Shown here piece by piece: positions 1 to 8,239 of a stretch of DNA of 20,637 nucleotides (position 1 is its first letter; each line of letters begins with the position of its first letter). Below the pieces are notes generated by a model. It ran no database searches. It was given only the letters and a program-made list of their open reading frames with translations, and was not told the DNA's origin. This DNA is from a bacterium (GTDB lineage: Bacteria > T1Sed10-126): positions 1-20,637 of the forward strand of contig PWOD01000067.1 of assembly GCA_003557545.1 (NCBI GenBank), given 5' to 3'. A program made the position numbers and the translations under genes.

Positions 1-1
1 C

Positions 2-544
2 GATCAAATAATCATTGACCCCGGGGGCTGGACCGATGAGTTTTATAATTTAACCGACAAATCAACTCGAATGATTCTCCTCACCCACGCTCACTATGAT
101 CACATTATGGGAATTCCCAGACTGCAAAAAAAATTCCCCGGTATTGAGTTGCTCTGTCACTCTTCAGAAGCTGCAATTCTGAACGACCCGGCCCAGAATT
201 TTTCTCATCTCGCCGGAACAAATCTTAGCCTTGCTCCTACCCGGTTTTCCGATGAAGCAAAGTTAAAAATTGACGGTTTAACGATAAACACACTGTCGCT
301 ACCCGGTCATACCCCGGGTGGTGCCGGCTATTATCTACCGGAAGCCGAGCTGCTTTTTTCCGGTGACAGTTTATTTCATCACAGTATAGGCCGAACTGAT
401 CTACCCGGAGGTGACCGTCCGGCACTACTTTCGGCAATCCGAGCAGAGATTTTTACACTCCCTGATAACACCCAAGTCTATCCGGGACATGGTCCCCAAA
501 CAACAGTTGGCGAAGAGAAAAAAAACAATCCATTTTTTAACTAA
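2..544 (+). CDS. Metallo-beta-lactamase-fold hydrolase (glyoxalase II-like), 5' truncated
   Basis: The reading frame is open from base 2, before the first ATG at 71, so the gene begins outside the window. The codons before 71 fit the family, with an IIIDPGG strand leading to the first metal-binding loop. The HxHxDH motif (HAHYDH) is at 86-103. Further metal ligands are the His in PGHTPGG, the Asp in SGDSLF and the His near the C-terminus in YPGHGPQT. This full set, with the GRTDLPGGD loop, is typical of the YcbL/hydroxyacylglutathione-hydrolase-like branch of cytosolic binuclear metal hydrolases. The substrate cannot be told from sequence; thioester hydrolysis is the family norm. The last 8 bases overlap the end of the convergent aminotransferase gene. 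Confidence 0.9.
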   Translation, partial: DQIIIDPGGWTDEFYNLTDKSTRMILLTHAHYDHIMGIPRLQKKFPGIELLCHSSEAAILNDPAQNFSHLAGTNLSLAPTRFSDEAKLKIDGLTINTLSLPGHTPGGAGYYLPEAELLFSGDSLFHHSIGRTDLPGGDRPALLSAIRAEIFTLPDNTQVYPGHGPQTTVGEEKKNNPFFN

Positions 545-1748
545 TTCGCGCCCTGAGATGAGGATAAACCCGCTGAAAAACAGTTACTATTGAATCAATA
601 TCCTCTGACGTTAATTTCGGATAACAGGGTATACGAAGGAGCGAAGCGGCCACCTTTTCCGACACCGGCAAACAATCCTGGGGGGACAGATGTTGCTGCG
701 CATAGGGTGAGAGATGGAGCGGATGATAATGTTCCCGTACTTCGATCCCCTCCTGCTGAAGAGTTTCCAACAACCAGTCCCGCTGGGCTGGTTCTTTTAA
801 CAGAAAAGCTGTAATATGTCCATTAGTGCGGGCTGTTTCTGGCGGCTGAATAAAGTTGAAAAGCCCCGCCTTATCCAGCTCACTCAAGCGATTTATCAAC
901 TCCTGCTGAAGCTTGATCCTCCGCCCCATCAATTGGGGCCAGCGCTGCAATTGTTCCCAGAGAATTGCCCCCAAAATATCAGACAGAACATAACTACTTC
1001 CCCGGGAGCGCCAGGTATATCGATCATTATCACCACAACGGGAAACAGTTCGATCAGTCCCTTTGTCCCGCAACAATTCTGCCGGCCGAACATCTTCGGG
1101 GGAATTAATCAGCAACATCCCCCCCTCACCGCAGGTAAGACTTTTAGTACCATGAAAACTAAACACTCCAAACCGGCCAAAGGTACCGGCAGGACGGGAA
1201 TCCCGATATGAACCGAAAACCTGGGCTGCATCTTCAATAAAAAAAAGCTCCTGCTGGCGGGCATATTCAGCAAGCTCGGCCGCCGGCCCAGGAAAACCTC
1301 CGTAATGAACCATTATTATCCCCTCAGTCCTATCTGTCACCAGCCGATCAACCGTCTCAGCAGTAATAGTCAGACTGTCCGGGTCGATATCAGCAAAAAC
1401 CGGACGCCCGCCCGCCATTACTACTGCCAGTGCCGTGGAAACATAGGTAAAAGCCGGAACAATCACCTCGGATGACGGCTGCAATTCCATAGCTAACAGC
1501 GCAATTTCCAGAGCATGGGTGCAGGAAGTAGTAGTCAAAACACGGGGCACCTCCCAGCTATCCTGCAACTGCCGTTCAACTTTTTCACAGTAGATTCCCG
1601 GGCCGGCAATCTGACCACTGGCCAGAACTTTTTCCACCGTTTCTATCTCTTTAAACGAAATTGACGGCCTGTGATAGGGGATTTTTTTGTCAACTGACGG
1701 TTCTGCGCCATTAACAACAAGGGGGGGTAAATCAGTACTATGTTTCAT
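537..1748 (-). CDS. DegT/DnrJ/EryC1/StrS aminotransferase, WecE (RffA)-like
   Basis: This is a PLP-dependent sugar-nucleotide aminotransferase of 403 residues. The cofactor Asp is in IEDAAQ (D173) and the Schiff-base Lys is in FSFHGTKSLTCGEGG (K202). The YTWRSRGSSYVLSD stretch closely resembles the YTWRDIGSSYLMSD-type segment of E. coli WecE, which aminates dTDP-4-keto-6-deoxyglucose at C4. A 4-amino-4,6-dideoxyhexose for surface glycan is therefore the best guess. A C3 transaminase such as GnnB belongs to the same family and cannot be excluded. The start is ATG at 1748, with a GAGGTGA ribosome site about 9 bases upstream. No other sugar-nucleotide genes adjoin it, so it looks orphaned from a glycan cluster. 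Confidence 0.88.
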   Translation of the reverse strand: MKHSTDLPPLVVNGAEPSVDKKIPYHRPSISFKEIETVEKVLASGQIAGPGIYCEKVERQLQDSWEVPRVLTTTSCTHALEIALLAMELQPSSEVIVPAFTYVSTALAVVMAGGRPVFADIDPDSLTITAETVDRLVTDRTEGIIMVHYGGFPGPAAELAEYARQQELFFIEDAAQVFGSYRDSRPAGTFGRFGVFSFHGTKSLTCGEGGMLLINSPEDVRPAELLRDKGTDRTVSRCGDNDRYTWRSRGSSYVLSDILGAILWEQLQRWPQLMGRRIKLQQELINRLSELDKAGLFNFIQPPETARTNGHITAFLLKEPAQRDWLLETLQQEGIEVREHYHPLHLSPYAQQHLSPQDCLPVSEKVAASLLRIPCYPKLTSEDIDSIVTVFQRVYPHLRARIS

Positions 1749-1886
1749 CTTTAACAGTCACCTCAAATAAATTTTAGGCCATTTAACTGACCGCTAAAAG
1801 GATACAAAAATCCCTGCTTTTTTAACAGCCTCGACTGCCTATTAAAAGTAGAAAAAATGCCTTATCACCTGTGCAATCGGTTTTCA

Positions 1887-1915
1887 TTCATATTAATAAG
1901 AAATTGGGCTATAAT
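1887..1915 (+). promoter_or_regulatory. Putative sigma-70/sigma-A promoter for pepA
   Basis: A perfect TATAAT at 1910-1915 is preceded, after a 17-base spacer, by TTCATA at 1887-1892, which matches TTGACA at 4 of 6 positions. It lies 45 bases before the pepA start in the 211-base region shared with the divergent aminotransferase gene. No equally good minus-strand promoter was found there. Confidence 0.55.
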
Positions 1916-1959
1916 TTTACTGGATTAAATCCCGCTCACAGGAAGGAACTGAACCGCTG

Positions 1960-3462
1960 ATGGATTATACAGTAAAGACCCGGGTTGGAACCGCTAAAAA
2001 AATCACCGGTGAAGCAATTGTATATCTGGTTTTTCAGGACAACGATGAACAGCCACAACTTCCAGCTCTACCGCAGCTACCGGAAAAACAGCTGGCTGAT
2101 TTTTCCGCCAAACAGAACGAAATCCAACTTTTTTATCAGGGAGAATTCGCCTGCCAGAAGCTCCTGCTGATCGGCTGTGGCAAAAGTTCAGAGCTGGAAG
2201 CGGGCAAACTAACTGAGCTGGGCGGCCGGGTTATTGAGGTCGCACGCCAGTTCAAGCTGCCGGAACTTACCGTAATCTTCCCTCTACAGCTCAATTTCGA
2301 CAGGGAAAAGCTGGCCGAAAAGTTCTATTCAGGGTTGGTGCTGGCCGGGTATAAATTCATCCAGTATAAAAATCAATCGGATGACGAAGAGAATGAACAA
2401 CAGCTAAAACTACAGCATGTTACTGTTTTAATCGAGGACGCTCGCTCAGAAAAAACTATCACTCGGGGTGGGGAAAAAGGAATTACGATAGCTGAAGCCG
2501 TAAAGTTTTCCCGGGACCTGGGCAATACACCAGCTAATAAAATGTCTCCCCGGGAACTCCAGCAGACAGCTCTGGAAATGGCTGAGAAAGAGCCTAAAAT
2601 CAAACTAAAAACTATTGCTGACGAACAGCTCAAAAAACAGGGTTTCAACCTTATACGAGCAGTTGGTGGGGGTAGTTCGACTCCACCACGTCTTCTGGAA
2701 CTGACCTATACCCCCGAAAACTACGCCCGGACTGTTCTTCTACTGGGCAAAGGTGTGACCTTTGACTCTGGAGGAATATCACTTAAACCGAGCAAAAAGA
2801 TGGATGAGATGAAGTTCGACATGAGCGGCGCCGGAGTGGTTCTGGCGGTTATCAAAGGAGCTGCTGATCTGAACCTGCCGACCCGACTTATCGGATTAAT
2901 CCCGGCAGTTGAAAATATGCCTGACAGCAGTTCGATCAGGCCTGGTGATATTGTTGAATCCTACGCCGGACAGACTGTTGAGATTCTCAATACCGATGCC
3001 GAAGGTCGACTTATCCTTGCCGATACCATCGCCTATGCCTGCCAAAAATGGGGAGAACAGGCCGATTGTATGATAGACTACGCAACTCTTACCGGAGCCT
3101 GTCTGGTCGCTCTGGGCCATGCCGCAGCCGGACTGATGGGCAGTGATGACAAACTTTGCGAACAGCTGCTCAGGGCCGGACAGCAGGTGAACGAACGACT
3201 CTGGCGGCTGCCGTTGTGGAAAGATTATCGAAAAAAATTAGATAGCAAAATTGCTGATATTAAAAATATTGGTGGCCAGGCGGGCACGGTTGTTGCCGGA
3301 TGTTTTTTGAAAAACTTCGTAGATTTGGATAAGATTCCACGTTGGGCCCATATCGATATCGCTGGAACAGCCTGGGGAATGGAAAAGCTCAACTACAGAC
3401 CAAAGGAGGGGGCCACCGGGTTTGGTGTGCGTCTCACCCTGGAGTTTCTCTCCAATCAATAA
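1960..3462 (+). CDS. pepA: Leucyl aminopeptidase (M17 family)
   Basis: This is a cytosolic hexameric-type metallo-aminopeptidase of 500 residues, the usual family length, that releases N-terminal amino acids from peptides. The C-terminal catalytic domain carries LLGKGVTFDSGG (K264, D269), SLKP (K276), D287 and the NTDAEGR signature (D346, E348, R350). These match the E. coli PepA ligands and catalytic residues (K270, D275, K282, D293, D352, E354, R356) with a constant offset of six. The N-terminal third is divergent, as usual in M17. The start is ATG at 1960, with AGGAAGGA at 1940-1947. It is followed after 72 bases by a ribbon-helix-helix gene without an obvious terminator, so the two may be cotranscribed. 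Confidence 0.97.
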   Translation: MDYTVKTRVGTAKKITGEAIVYLVFQDNDEQPQLPALPQLPEKQLADFSAKQNEIQLFYQGEFACQKLLLIGCGKSSELEAGKLTELGGRVIEVARQFKLPELTVIFPLQLNFDREKLAEKFYSGLVLAGYKFIQYKNQSDDEENEQQLKLQHVTVLIEDARSEKTITRGGEKGITIAEAVKFSRDLGNTPANKMSPRELQQTALEMAEKEPKIKLKTIADEQLKKQGFNLIRAVGGGSSTPPRLLELTYTPENYARTVLLLGKGVTFDSGGISLKPSKKMDEMKFDMSGAGVVLAVIKGAADLNLPTRLIGLIPAVENMPDSSSIRPGDIVESYAGQTVEILNTDAEGRLILADTIAYACQKWGEQADCMIDYATLTGACLVALGHAAAGLMGSDDKLCEQLLRAGQQVNERLWRLPLWKDYRKKLDSKIADIKNIGGQAGTVVAGCFLKNFVDLDKIPRWAHIDIAGTAWGMEKLNYRPKEGATGFGVRLTLEFLSNQ

Positions 3463-3534
3463 CTTAAAAACCCGCTTGTAAGAATAAAAACTCAAAGCTG
3501 ATTGCTGAACTAATTTAAAATAGAGGTTAAACTA

Positions 3535-3804
3535 ATGGCCAGAAAACGTCCCCGGTTAAATATTACACTCGATCCCAACATCAAAATTCGGGCTGAGGAA
3601 ATCGCCGCCCGACTAAACCTGCCCATCTCCCGACTGATCGAACAACTGCTTATTGATTTTTCAGAAAAACTAAAAAGCAACCCGCAGACAGTTTCGCAGA
3701 TGACTCAAAAAATCAATGACAGATTGAAAAATAGTCAATCTACAGCCAGCGATGAGGCTATCCGGGAGATTACCACGATCCTCTCTCAGCTGGTGGAAGA
3801 TTAA
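3535..3804 (+). CDS. Small ribbon-helix-helix protein
   Basis: This is an 89-residue basic protein. The N-terminal pattern RPRLNITLDPNIKIRAEEIA, followed by LNLPISRLIEQLL, fits the strand-helix-helix fold of MetJ/Arc-type DNA-binding proteins, with the strand at about residues 6-13. The C-terminal half is a polar helical tail of unknown role. ATG at 3535 has AGAGG at 3522-3526. A role as a dimeric DNA-binding repressor is inferred from the fold. No toxin-like partner adjoins it, so an antitoxin role is not supported. Three bases separate its stop from the stop of the convergent amidohydrolase. Confidence 0.8.
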   Translation: MARKRPRLNITLDPNIKIRAEEIAARLNLPISRLIEQLLIDFSEKLKSNPQTVSQMTQKINDRLKNSQSTASDEAIREITTILSQLVED

Positions 3805-3807
3805 CCA

Positions 3808-5145
3808 TTATTCAGATTTTAATAGCTCTTTTTCCTGTTTGCGCTGCCGGTTAATCCGATAATTTTCACGGGATATTTCTTCCAACAAAGAACTTTCATC
3901 TAACGTTTTCAACTGACGATCTTGCATAACCTCACGGCCGGCTATCCACACATCAACTACATCGTGACCACGGACCGAATAAGCCAGCTGGGAATGAATG
4001 TTATACAGCGGTGTAAGGTGTAGCTGGTTAAGATCGATCGTGATCAAATCAGCCTGTTTGCCCTGCTCTACCGATCCTGTTTTTTCCCCTAGCCCCAAAG
4101 ATTCAGCACCTTCCCGTGTTAAAATCTGGATCAGTTTTTTCGCATCCAGAATCTCAGGATCCTTGTAATAAACTTTCTGGAGCTTACCGGCCGTATCGGC
4201 CTCACCAAAAAGATCCAGATCATTATTGGAAGCTGCTCCATCGGTACCAAGCCCGACCAGCAGATCATGTTCCAGAAACTTAACCACCGGTGCAACACCA
4301 GCGCCCAGTTTCATATTACTCTCCGGATTATGACTGATGCTCACATTATGGTCGGCCAGCAGCCGGATATCATCATCTTCCAACCAGACACCGTGGACCG
4401 CCTGCATTCGAGAGCTCAACAGGCCATTTTCAGCCAGCCAGGCTGTCGAACTCATTCCATATTTTTCCCAACTCTCTTCTATCTCACTCTTTATCTCGGC
4501 AAGATGGATGGAATATGGTACGTCCGAACCGTCTACAATCTCTTGTTTGAACCAGTCAAGTAGCTCGGGAGTGGTGGAATATGGAGCATGTAAAGCAGCT
4601 CCAAGAGTAATCCGTTCGGGAGCTGATCTCTGGATGAACTGCTTTATTTCTTTACCCCGGGGACTATCGTAATAAACATCCATAGTAGCATCATAAAGCA
4701 CTGCTCTCATCTGGCTCTGTTCAACTATTGGATAATAGAGGAACTGATGAAAACTCATATCTGCCACCGTTGTCACGCCGGCTTTTATAGATTCTGCCAG
4801 CGACAGTTTGACCCCCATTTTTTGAGTCTCATCATCCAGATATGATTTGCGAAATACATAGGTTTTTTGTAACCATTCCTCCAGGGAAAGATCTTCGGCC
4901 AATCCACGCAGGACTGACATTCGACAGTGTATATGGGTATTAATCAATCCCGGCATCAAAAGTTTACCTGACAGATCAATTCGGGTGATATCCGGATATT
5001 TCTCCAGCAGTTCACTGCTAGAACCCAGGTCAGCTATCCGTGACCCGGAAACAAGGACTGCCCCATCACTGTAATAACTATCCTCCTCATCACAGGTCAG
5101 AAGAAGTGCACCTACAAGTAAAAACTCATCATGGTCTCTAGACAT
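3808..5145 (-). CDS. Amidohydrolase, MTA/SAH-deaminase-like (TrzA/AtzA group)
   Basis: This is a cytosolic metal-dependent deaminase of 445 residues. Visible motifs are PGLINTHIH (H71, H73), LHAPYS (H186), HLAEIKSE (metal His H214 and proton-shuttle E217), VHGVW (H251) and GTDGAASNN (metal D302). The H/H/H/D metal set plus the E and H shuttles match the 5'-methylthioadenosine/S-adenosylhomocysteine deaminases. NTHIHCRMSVLRGLAEDLSLEEWLQ (residues 69-93) is the loop typical of that group. Guanine-deaminase-like or other aminohydrolase activity is possible. The ATG at 5145 has GGAGA upstream. It lies 15 bases after the related upstream deaminase, so the two are probably cotranscribed tandem paralogues. 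Confidence 0.88.
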   Translation of the reverse strand: MSRDHDEFLLVGALLLTCDEEDSYYSDGAVLVSGSRIADLGSSSELLEKYPDITRIDLSGKLLMPGLINTHIHCRMSVLRGLAEDLSLEEWLQKTYVFRKSYLDDETQKMGVKLSLAESIKAGVTTVADMSFHQFLYYPIVEQSQMRAVLYDATMDVYYDSPRGKEIKQFIQRSAPERITLGAALHAPYSTTPELLDWFKQEIVDGSDVPYSIHLAEIKSEIEESWEKYGMSSTAWLAENGLLSSRMQAVHGVWLEDDDIRLLADHNVSISHNPESNMKLGAGVAPVVKFLEHDLLVGLGTDGAASNNDLDLFGEADTAGKLQKVYYKDPEILDAKKLIQILTREGAESLGLGEKTGSVEQGKQADLITIDLNQLHLTPLYNIHSQLAYSVRGHDVVDVWIAGREVMQDRQLKTLDESSLLEEISRENYRINRQRKQEKELLKSE

Positions 5146-5160
5146 TTTCAGTTTCTCCAG

Positions 5161-6528
5161 TTAACTCAGTCGGGAGATCTGTTCGGCTGCCAGCTCGTTC
5201 TGACGTCTTGCCAGCTGCTGAAGATCAAGTGGCAAAAACTCACCATCATCAACAATAATCCGACCGTTAATTATTGAACAATCAACCTTTGGCGGATGAC
5301 AGAAGACAAGTGCTGCCAGCGGATCATGCTGAGCTCCAGCATAATCCAGTGCAGTAGTTTTTATTCCAATAATATCAGCTGCCATTCCAGGCTCAATTTT
5401 CCCAACATCATCCCGGCCGATAGCTTCGGCCCCACCCAGAGTTGCCGCCCGCAGTACATCGGTTGATGTGATAGATTCCTCATCATAATTGATCCGCTGC
5501 AATAGCAGCGCCTGGCGAACCTCAGCAAACATATGAGAGCTGTCGTTTGACGCGCTTCCATCAACTCCCAGACTGACCTTAACTCCAGCCTTCAGCATAT
5601 CGACTACCGGAGCCATACCGGAACCTAACCGCATGTTAGAGCTTGGGCAGTGAGAGATCGATGCCCCGGCCCGGCCCATTCTCTGAACCTCATCCTGATT
5701 GAGATGGATGGAATGTACATGAATTGTTTTTTCGTCCATCCAACCAAGTGATTCAAGATAATCAAAGGGACGCATACCGGTTTCTTGCAGGCAGAACTCT
5801 TCTTCATCCAACGTCTCTGCCAGATGGGTATGAAAATATACCTTATCGAACTTTTCACCCAGCTCCTTACTTTTTTTCATGATTGTATCGGTCACAGAAA
5901 AGGGTGAACAGGGAGCAACTATTATTCTCGTCATGCCAAATTTTTCGGGCTGATGATAACGGTTTATGACCTCTTCCGTATGGGACAGAATAGTCTCCTC
6001 ATCCTGGACAACACTGGCGGGGGGCAAACCTCCGTCTTCCTGAGACAAAGACATGCTTCCCCGGGTTGGATGAAACCGCAGCCCAATCTCCTGCACCGCC
6101 TCCACTTCTGCTTCAAACACCCCTTCAGGATGGGCTTCAGGGAAGACATAGAAATGATCAACTGCGGTGGTACAACCCGACATAATCAGCTCAGCAGCAG
6201 CCACCTGGGCACTGACACGAGCCATCTCGGGAGTTAAAAACTTCCAAATTTCATAAAGATATTTCAACCATTCAAACAACCTGGCATTCTGAACAGCAGG
6301 GATATTCCGGTTTAAAGTCTGATAAAAATGATGATGGGTATTAACCAGACCGGGCATAAACAACATCTCTTTACCATCAATCACCCTGTCTGGATTCCAG
6401 GCCGGATCCACTGTATCGGCAATCTCTGCTATCTCCTGGTCAACAATTCTAACCGAGACATTCTGCCGTAATGGCGCACCCACTTCAGTTACAAGATGTC
6501 CAATATTTTTAATCAGTATTTCAGACAA
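5161..6528 (-). CDS. Amidohydrolase, 8-oxoguanine-deaminase-like
   Basis: This is a cytosolic amidohydrolase of the same superfamily as its downstream neighbour. Positions are numbered from a possible GTG start at 6537. Motifs are PGLVNTHHHFYQTL (H68, H70), THLAET (H228, E231), VHSIHL (H265/H268) and GVDGSASND (D316). The stretch NIPAVQNARLFEWLKYLYEIW followed by SGCTTAVDH is typical of 8-oxoguanine deaminases and the related hydroxyatrazine ethylaminohydrolases. Purine deamination is the likeliest role, but the exact substrate is inferred. The GTG at 6537 abuts its AAGGAGA site (6538-6544), leaving no spacing. A TTG at 6528 has a 10-base spacer, like the TTG gene at 8036, so I prefer that start (455 residues). 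Confidence 0.87.
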   Translation of the reverse strand: MSEILIKNIGHLVTEVGAPLRQNVSVRIVDQEIAEIADTVDPAWNPDRVIDGKEMLFMPGLVNTHHHFYQTLNRNIPAVQNARLFEWLKYLYEIWKFLTPEMARVSAQVAAAELIMSGCTTAVDHFYVFPEAHPEGVFEAEVEAVQEIGLRFHPTRGSMSLSQEDGGLPPASVVQDEETILSHTEEVINRYHQPEKFGMTRIIVAPCSPFSVTDTIMKKSKELGEKFDKVYFHTHLAETLDEEEFCLQETGMRPFDYLESLGWMDEKTIHVHSIHLNQDEVQRMGRAGASISHCPSSNMRLGSGMAPVVDMLKAGVKVSLGVDGSASNDSSHMFAEVRQALLLQRINYDEESITSTDVLRAATLGGAEAIGRDDVGKIEPGMAADIIGIKTTALDYAGAQHDPLAALVFCHPPKVDCSIINGRIIVDDGEFLPLDLQQLARRQNELAAEQISRLS

Positions 6529-6578
6529 GTTGTCCACTCTCCTTTGAAAAATTTATCCACGCAGCCGGTACAATCAAC

Positions 6579-7793
6579 TCACAGTCGGGCGCGGGTTTTA
6601 ATCCTACTAACCTCTTTTCCGTCGGGACGCTTGACGACAGGAGCCGACGGGTCAGCTATCAGCTGAGTTCCATTGACCAGATAGCCATAGATTATCTGCC
6701 CCCGGGGAACCGGTAGTTTGGCAGCCCAGATTCCGGAACTTTGTAGCTGTAACTCTTCCCCACGCCGCCAGTTGTTAAAGTCACCCACCACTTCCACATT
6801 CCGGAGTTTAAGCTCTCCCGGCGGTTTATAACGAAACTGGTGTAATACAGTTTCTGTGACCCGATTACGTCCCTGTTTTTTTGAATGATACATGGCTCTA
6901 TCAGCTAATTCAATAAGATCTGCCAGATTGTCAGCATGAGTAGGAAATGTACTTGTTCCCACACTCACTGTCAGCTGACCACCGGGAAGACGTTCCTCTC
7001 CGGAAAACCTGGCTCTTTCAACTTTTTTCCGCAACCTCTCGGCAGTTTTCGTGGCAATCATATGATCAGCCCGGGGTAACAGAACAGCAAACTCTTCTCC
7101 CCCGATCCGGGCCACCGGATCACGCTGGCGAAAAACAGAACGAGTTATTTCACCGATTTTTTCAAGAACTCGATCACCCTGCGGATGTCCATAAGAATCA
7201 TTATATTTTTTAAAGTAGTCGATATCAAAAATAAGTACTGATAAAGGAGCATTTTTCGATCGATGAAAACCTATCAGTTCCTTCCCGCGCCGTTGAAAAT
7301 ACCCTTTTGTGGCCAGCCCGGTCAACTCATCCCGCTGCACCTCCGCCGACAACCTCTCACTGGTATGACGCAGTTTTTTAATTAACTCTCGATGAGCCTT
7401 CAACAAAAACTGCTGGTTTTTAAACAGTCGTCTTAAACTGATTAATTTTTTACGTAAACCATTGTAATCAACCGGTTGACGATAATAAGCAAAACCACCC
7501 GAGTTAACCCAGTTTAAAGCCTGCTTATCATTAAGTTTCTGACCAATCAATATTATCCGGGTCGTCTGACTGTACTTCTCGATTCGACTCAAAAAAACCA
7601 GCGGATTTGTTAAATAACGATCTTCAATAACAGCCAGCTGGATCTCATTGTTCTGCAGACTGAACTGCAGCCTCTCCAGACGTTCAAAACGGTTAACATT
7701 AAACCCCAGATCTCGAAGAATATGGCTCACCGGTGAGCCACTGCCCTTATTCTCCAGTAAAATGTTTGCAGCTAACTCCAGCTCTTTTTCCAT
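6579..7793 (-). CDS. Diguanylate cyclase: REC-like + GGEEF + CBM48-like C-terminal domain
   Basis: This protein of 404 residues seems to have three parts. Residues 1-120 have a receiver-like alpha/beta pattern, but the acidic pair and the usual Lys-Pro are altered (YRQPVD), so phosphorylation is doubtful. A helical linker follows at 120-150. Residues 150-325 are a GGDEF domain with RDELTGL, FDIDYFKKYND, an intact signature GGEEF (231-235) and an I-site RQRD (222-225) exactly five residues before it. That predicts c-di-GMP synthesis from GTP with product inhibition. Residues 335-395 (VEVVGDFNNW, a GIWAAKLPVPRG turn, YGYLVNGTQLIADPSAP) look like a CBM48/AMPK-beta glycogen-binding module. No membrane segment is seen. 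ATG at 7793 has a GAGGA site. It lies upstream of the deaminase genes without a visible terminator. Confidence 0.9.
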   Translation of the reverse strand: MEKELELAANILLENKGSGSPVSHILRDLGFNVNRFERLERLQFSLQNNEIQLAVIEDRYLTNPLVFLSRIEKYSQTTRIILIGQKLNDKQALNWVNSGGFAYYRQPVDYNGLRKKLISLRRLFKNQQFLLKAHRELIKKLRHTSERLSAEVQRDELTGLATKGYFQRRGKELIGFHRSKNAPLSVLIFDIDYFKKYNDSYGHPQGDRVLEKIGEITRSVFRQRDPVARIGGEEFAVLLPRADHMIATKTAERLRKKVERARFSGEERLPGGQLTVSVGTSTFPTHADNLADLIELADRAMYHSKKQGRNRVTETVLHQFRYKPPGELKLRNVEVVGDFNNWRRGEELQLQSSGIWAAKLPVPRGQIIYGYLVNGTQLIADPSAPVVKRPDGKEVSRIKTRARL

Positions 7794-7826
7794 AGTTTAT
7801 CCTCACAATATTTTTTTATACTCTAA

Positions 7827-7854
7827 ATTATATCTACAACCGGTAAATTGGTAA
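7827..7854 (-). promoter_or_regulatory. Putative promoter for the GGDEF-deaminase operon
   Basis: Read on the minus strand, a TATAAT (7827-7832) is preceded by TTACCA (7849-7854; 4 of 6 match) with a 16-base spacer, 34 bases before the GGDEF start. The rest of the 242-base intergenic region 7794-8035 holds no clear plus-strand promoter for the HTH gene and no terminator that I can recognise. Confidence 0.4.
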
Positions 7855-8018
7855 GGGATTTCTTACTAATTGACGATTAACCTTACTTCTGATTTTTGGA
7901 TAGCAACTTTTTGACCGACTATTCTTCAAAAAACCGGTGGTTCTGCCGATACTTAATGTGCAATCTGACTGAAAAATTAAACTAAGCAACTTTACTGTCA
8001 GCTAACAACTCTGATTAG

Positions 8019-8026
8019 AAGGAGGA
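8019..8026 (+). promoter_or_regulatory. Ribosome binding site deciding a TTG start
   Basis: AAGGAGGA, a near-perfect anti-16S match, lies 10 bases before the TTG at 8036. No in-frame ATG or GTG is suitably placed, so this site is the main evidence that the small downstream frame is a real gene. Confidence 0.7.
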
Positions 8027-8035
8027 ACTGGAAAT

Positions 8036-8239
8036 TTGCCCCTACAAACAAACCGCTTGATCAGTTTACAAGAACTTGCCTATCATCTGAATTGGACGAC
8101 TACAAGGGTAGAATACTGGTTAAAAGAACAACCTGGTGATCTAATTGTCTATAGAAATGGTAAAAAATCTGTGGACCCGATAATTCTTGCCGAACTACTT
8201 TCTGACCGCAGTTCTATCAGACCTGCTGTTCAAAAATAA
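8036..8239 (+). CDS. Small helix-turn-helix protein (MerR/excisionase-like), TTG start
   Basis: This is a 67-residue protein. Residues 8-30 (LISLQELAYHL then NWTTTRVEYWLKE) fit a helix-turn-helix of the MerR/AlpA/excisionase type. A short strand-turn segment (DLIVYRNGKKSVDP) that could be a wing follows. DNA binding is inferred. There is no recognisable integrase or phage gene nearby, so an excisionase role is not supported. The start is TTG behind a strong Shine-Dalgarno site. The last 23 bases overlap the end of a convergent gene, so their transcripts would be antisense there. Confidence 0.65.
   Translation: MPLQTNRLISLQELAYHLNWTTTRVEYWLKEQPGDLIVYRNGKKSVDPIILAELLSDRSSIRPAVQK

Noticed and set aside
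590-1211. Plus-strand open frames opposite the aminotransferase gene
   Set aside because: They lie antisense to a strongly conserved PLP enzyme, have no ribosome sites and give low-complexity Pro/Arg-rich products.
1797-1860. Hairpin or terminator behind AAGGATACAAAAATCC and the nearby T runs in the divergent region
   Set aside because: The stem is only 4-5 bases and no gene ends here, so it is not a credible terminator or riboswitch.
3535-3804. Ribbon-helix-helix protein as the antitoxin of a toxin-antitoxin pair
   Set aside because: Neither neighbour resembles a toxin; it follows pepA and converges on an amidohydrolase.
8036-8239. HTH protein as a phage excisionase marking an integrated element
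   Set aside because: No integrase, attachment-site repeat or tRNA is visible nearby.
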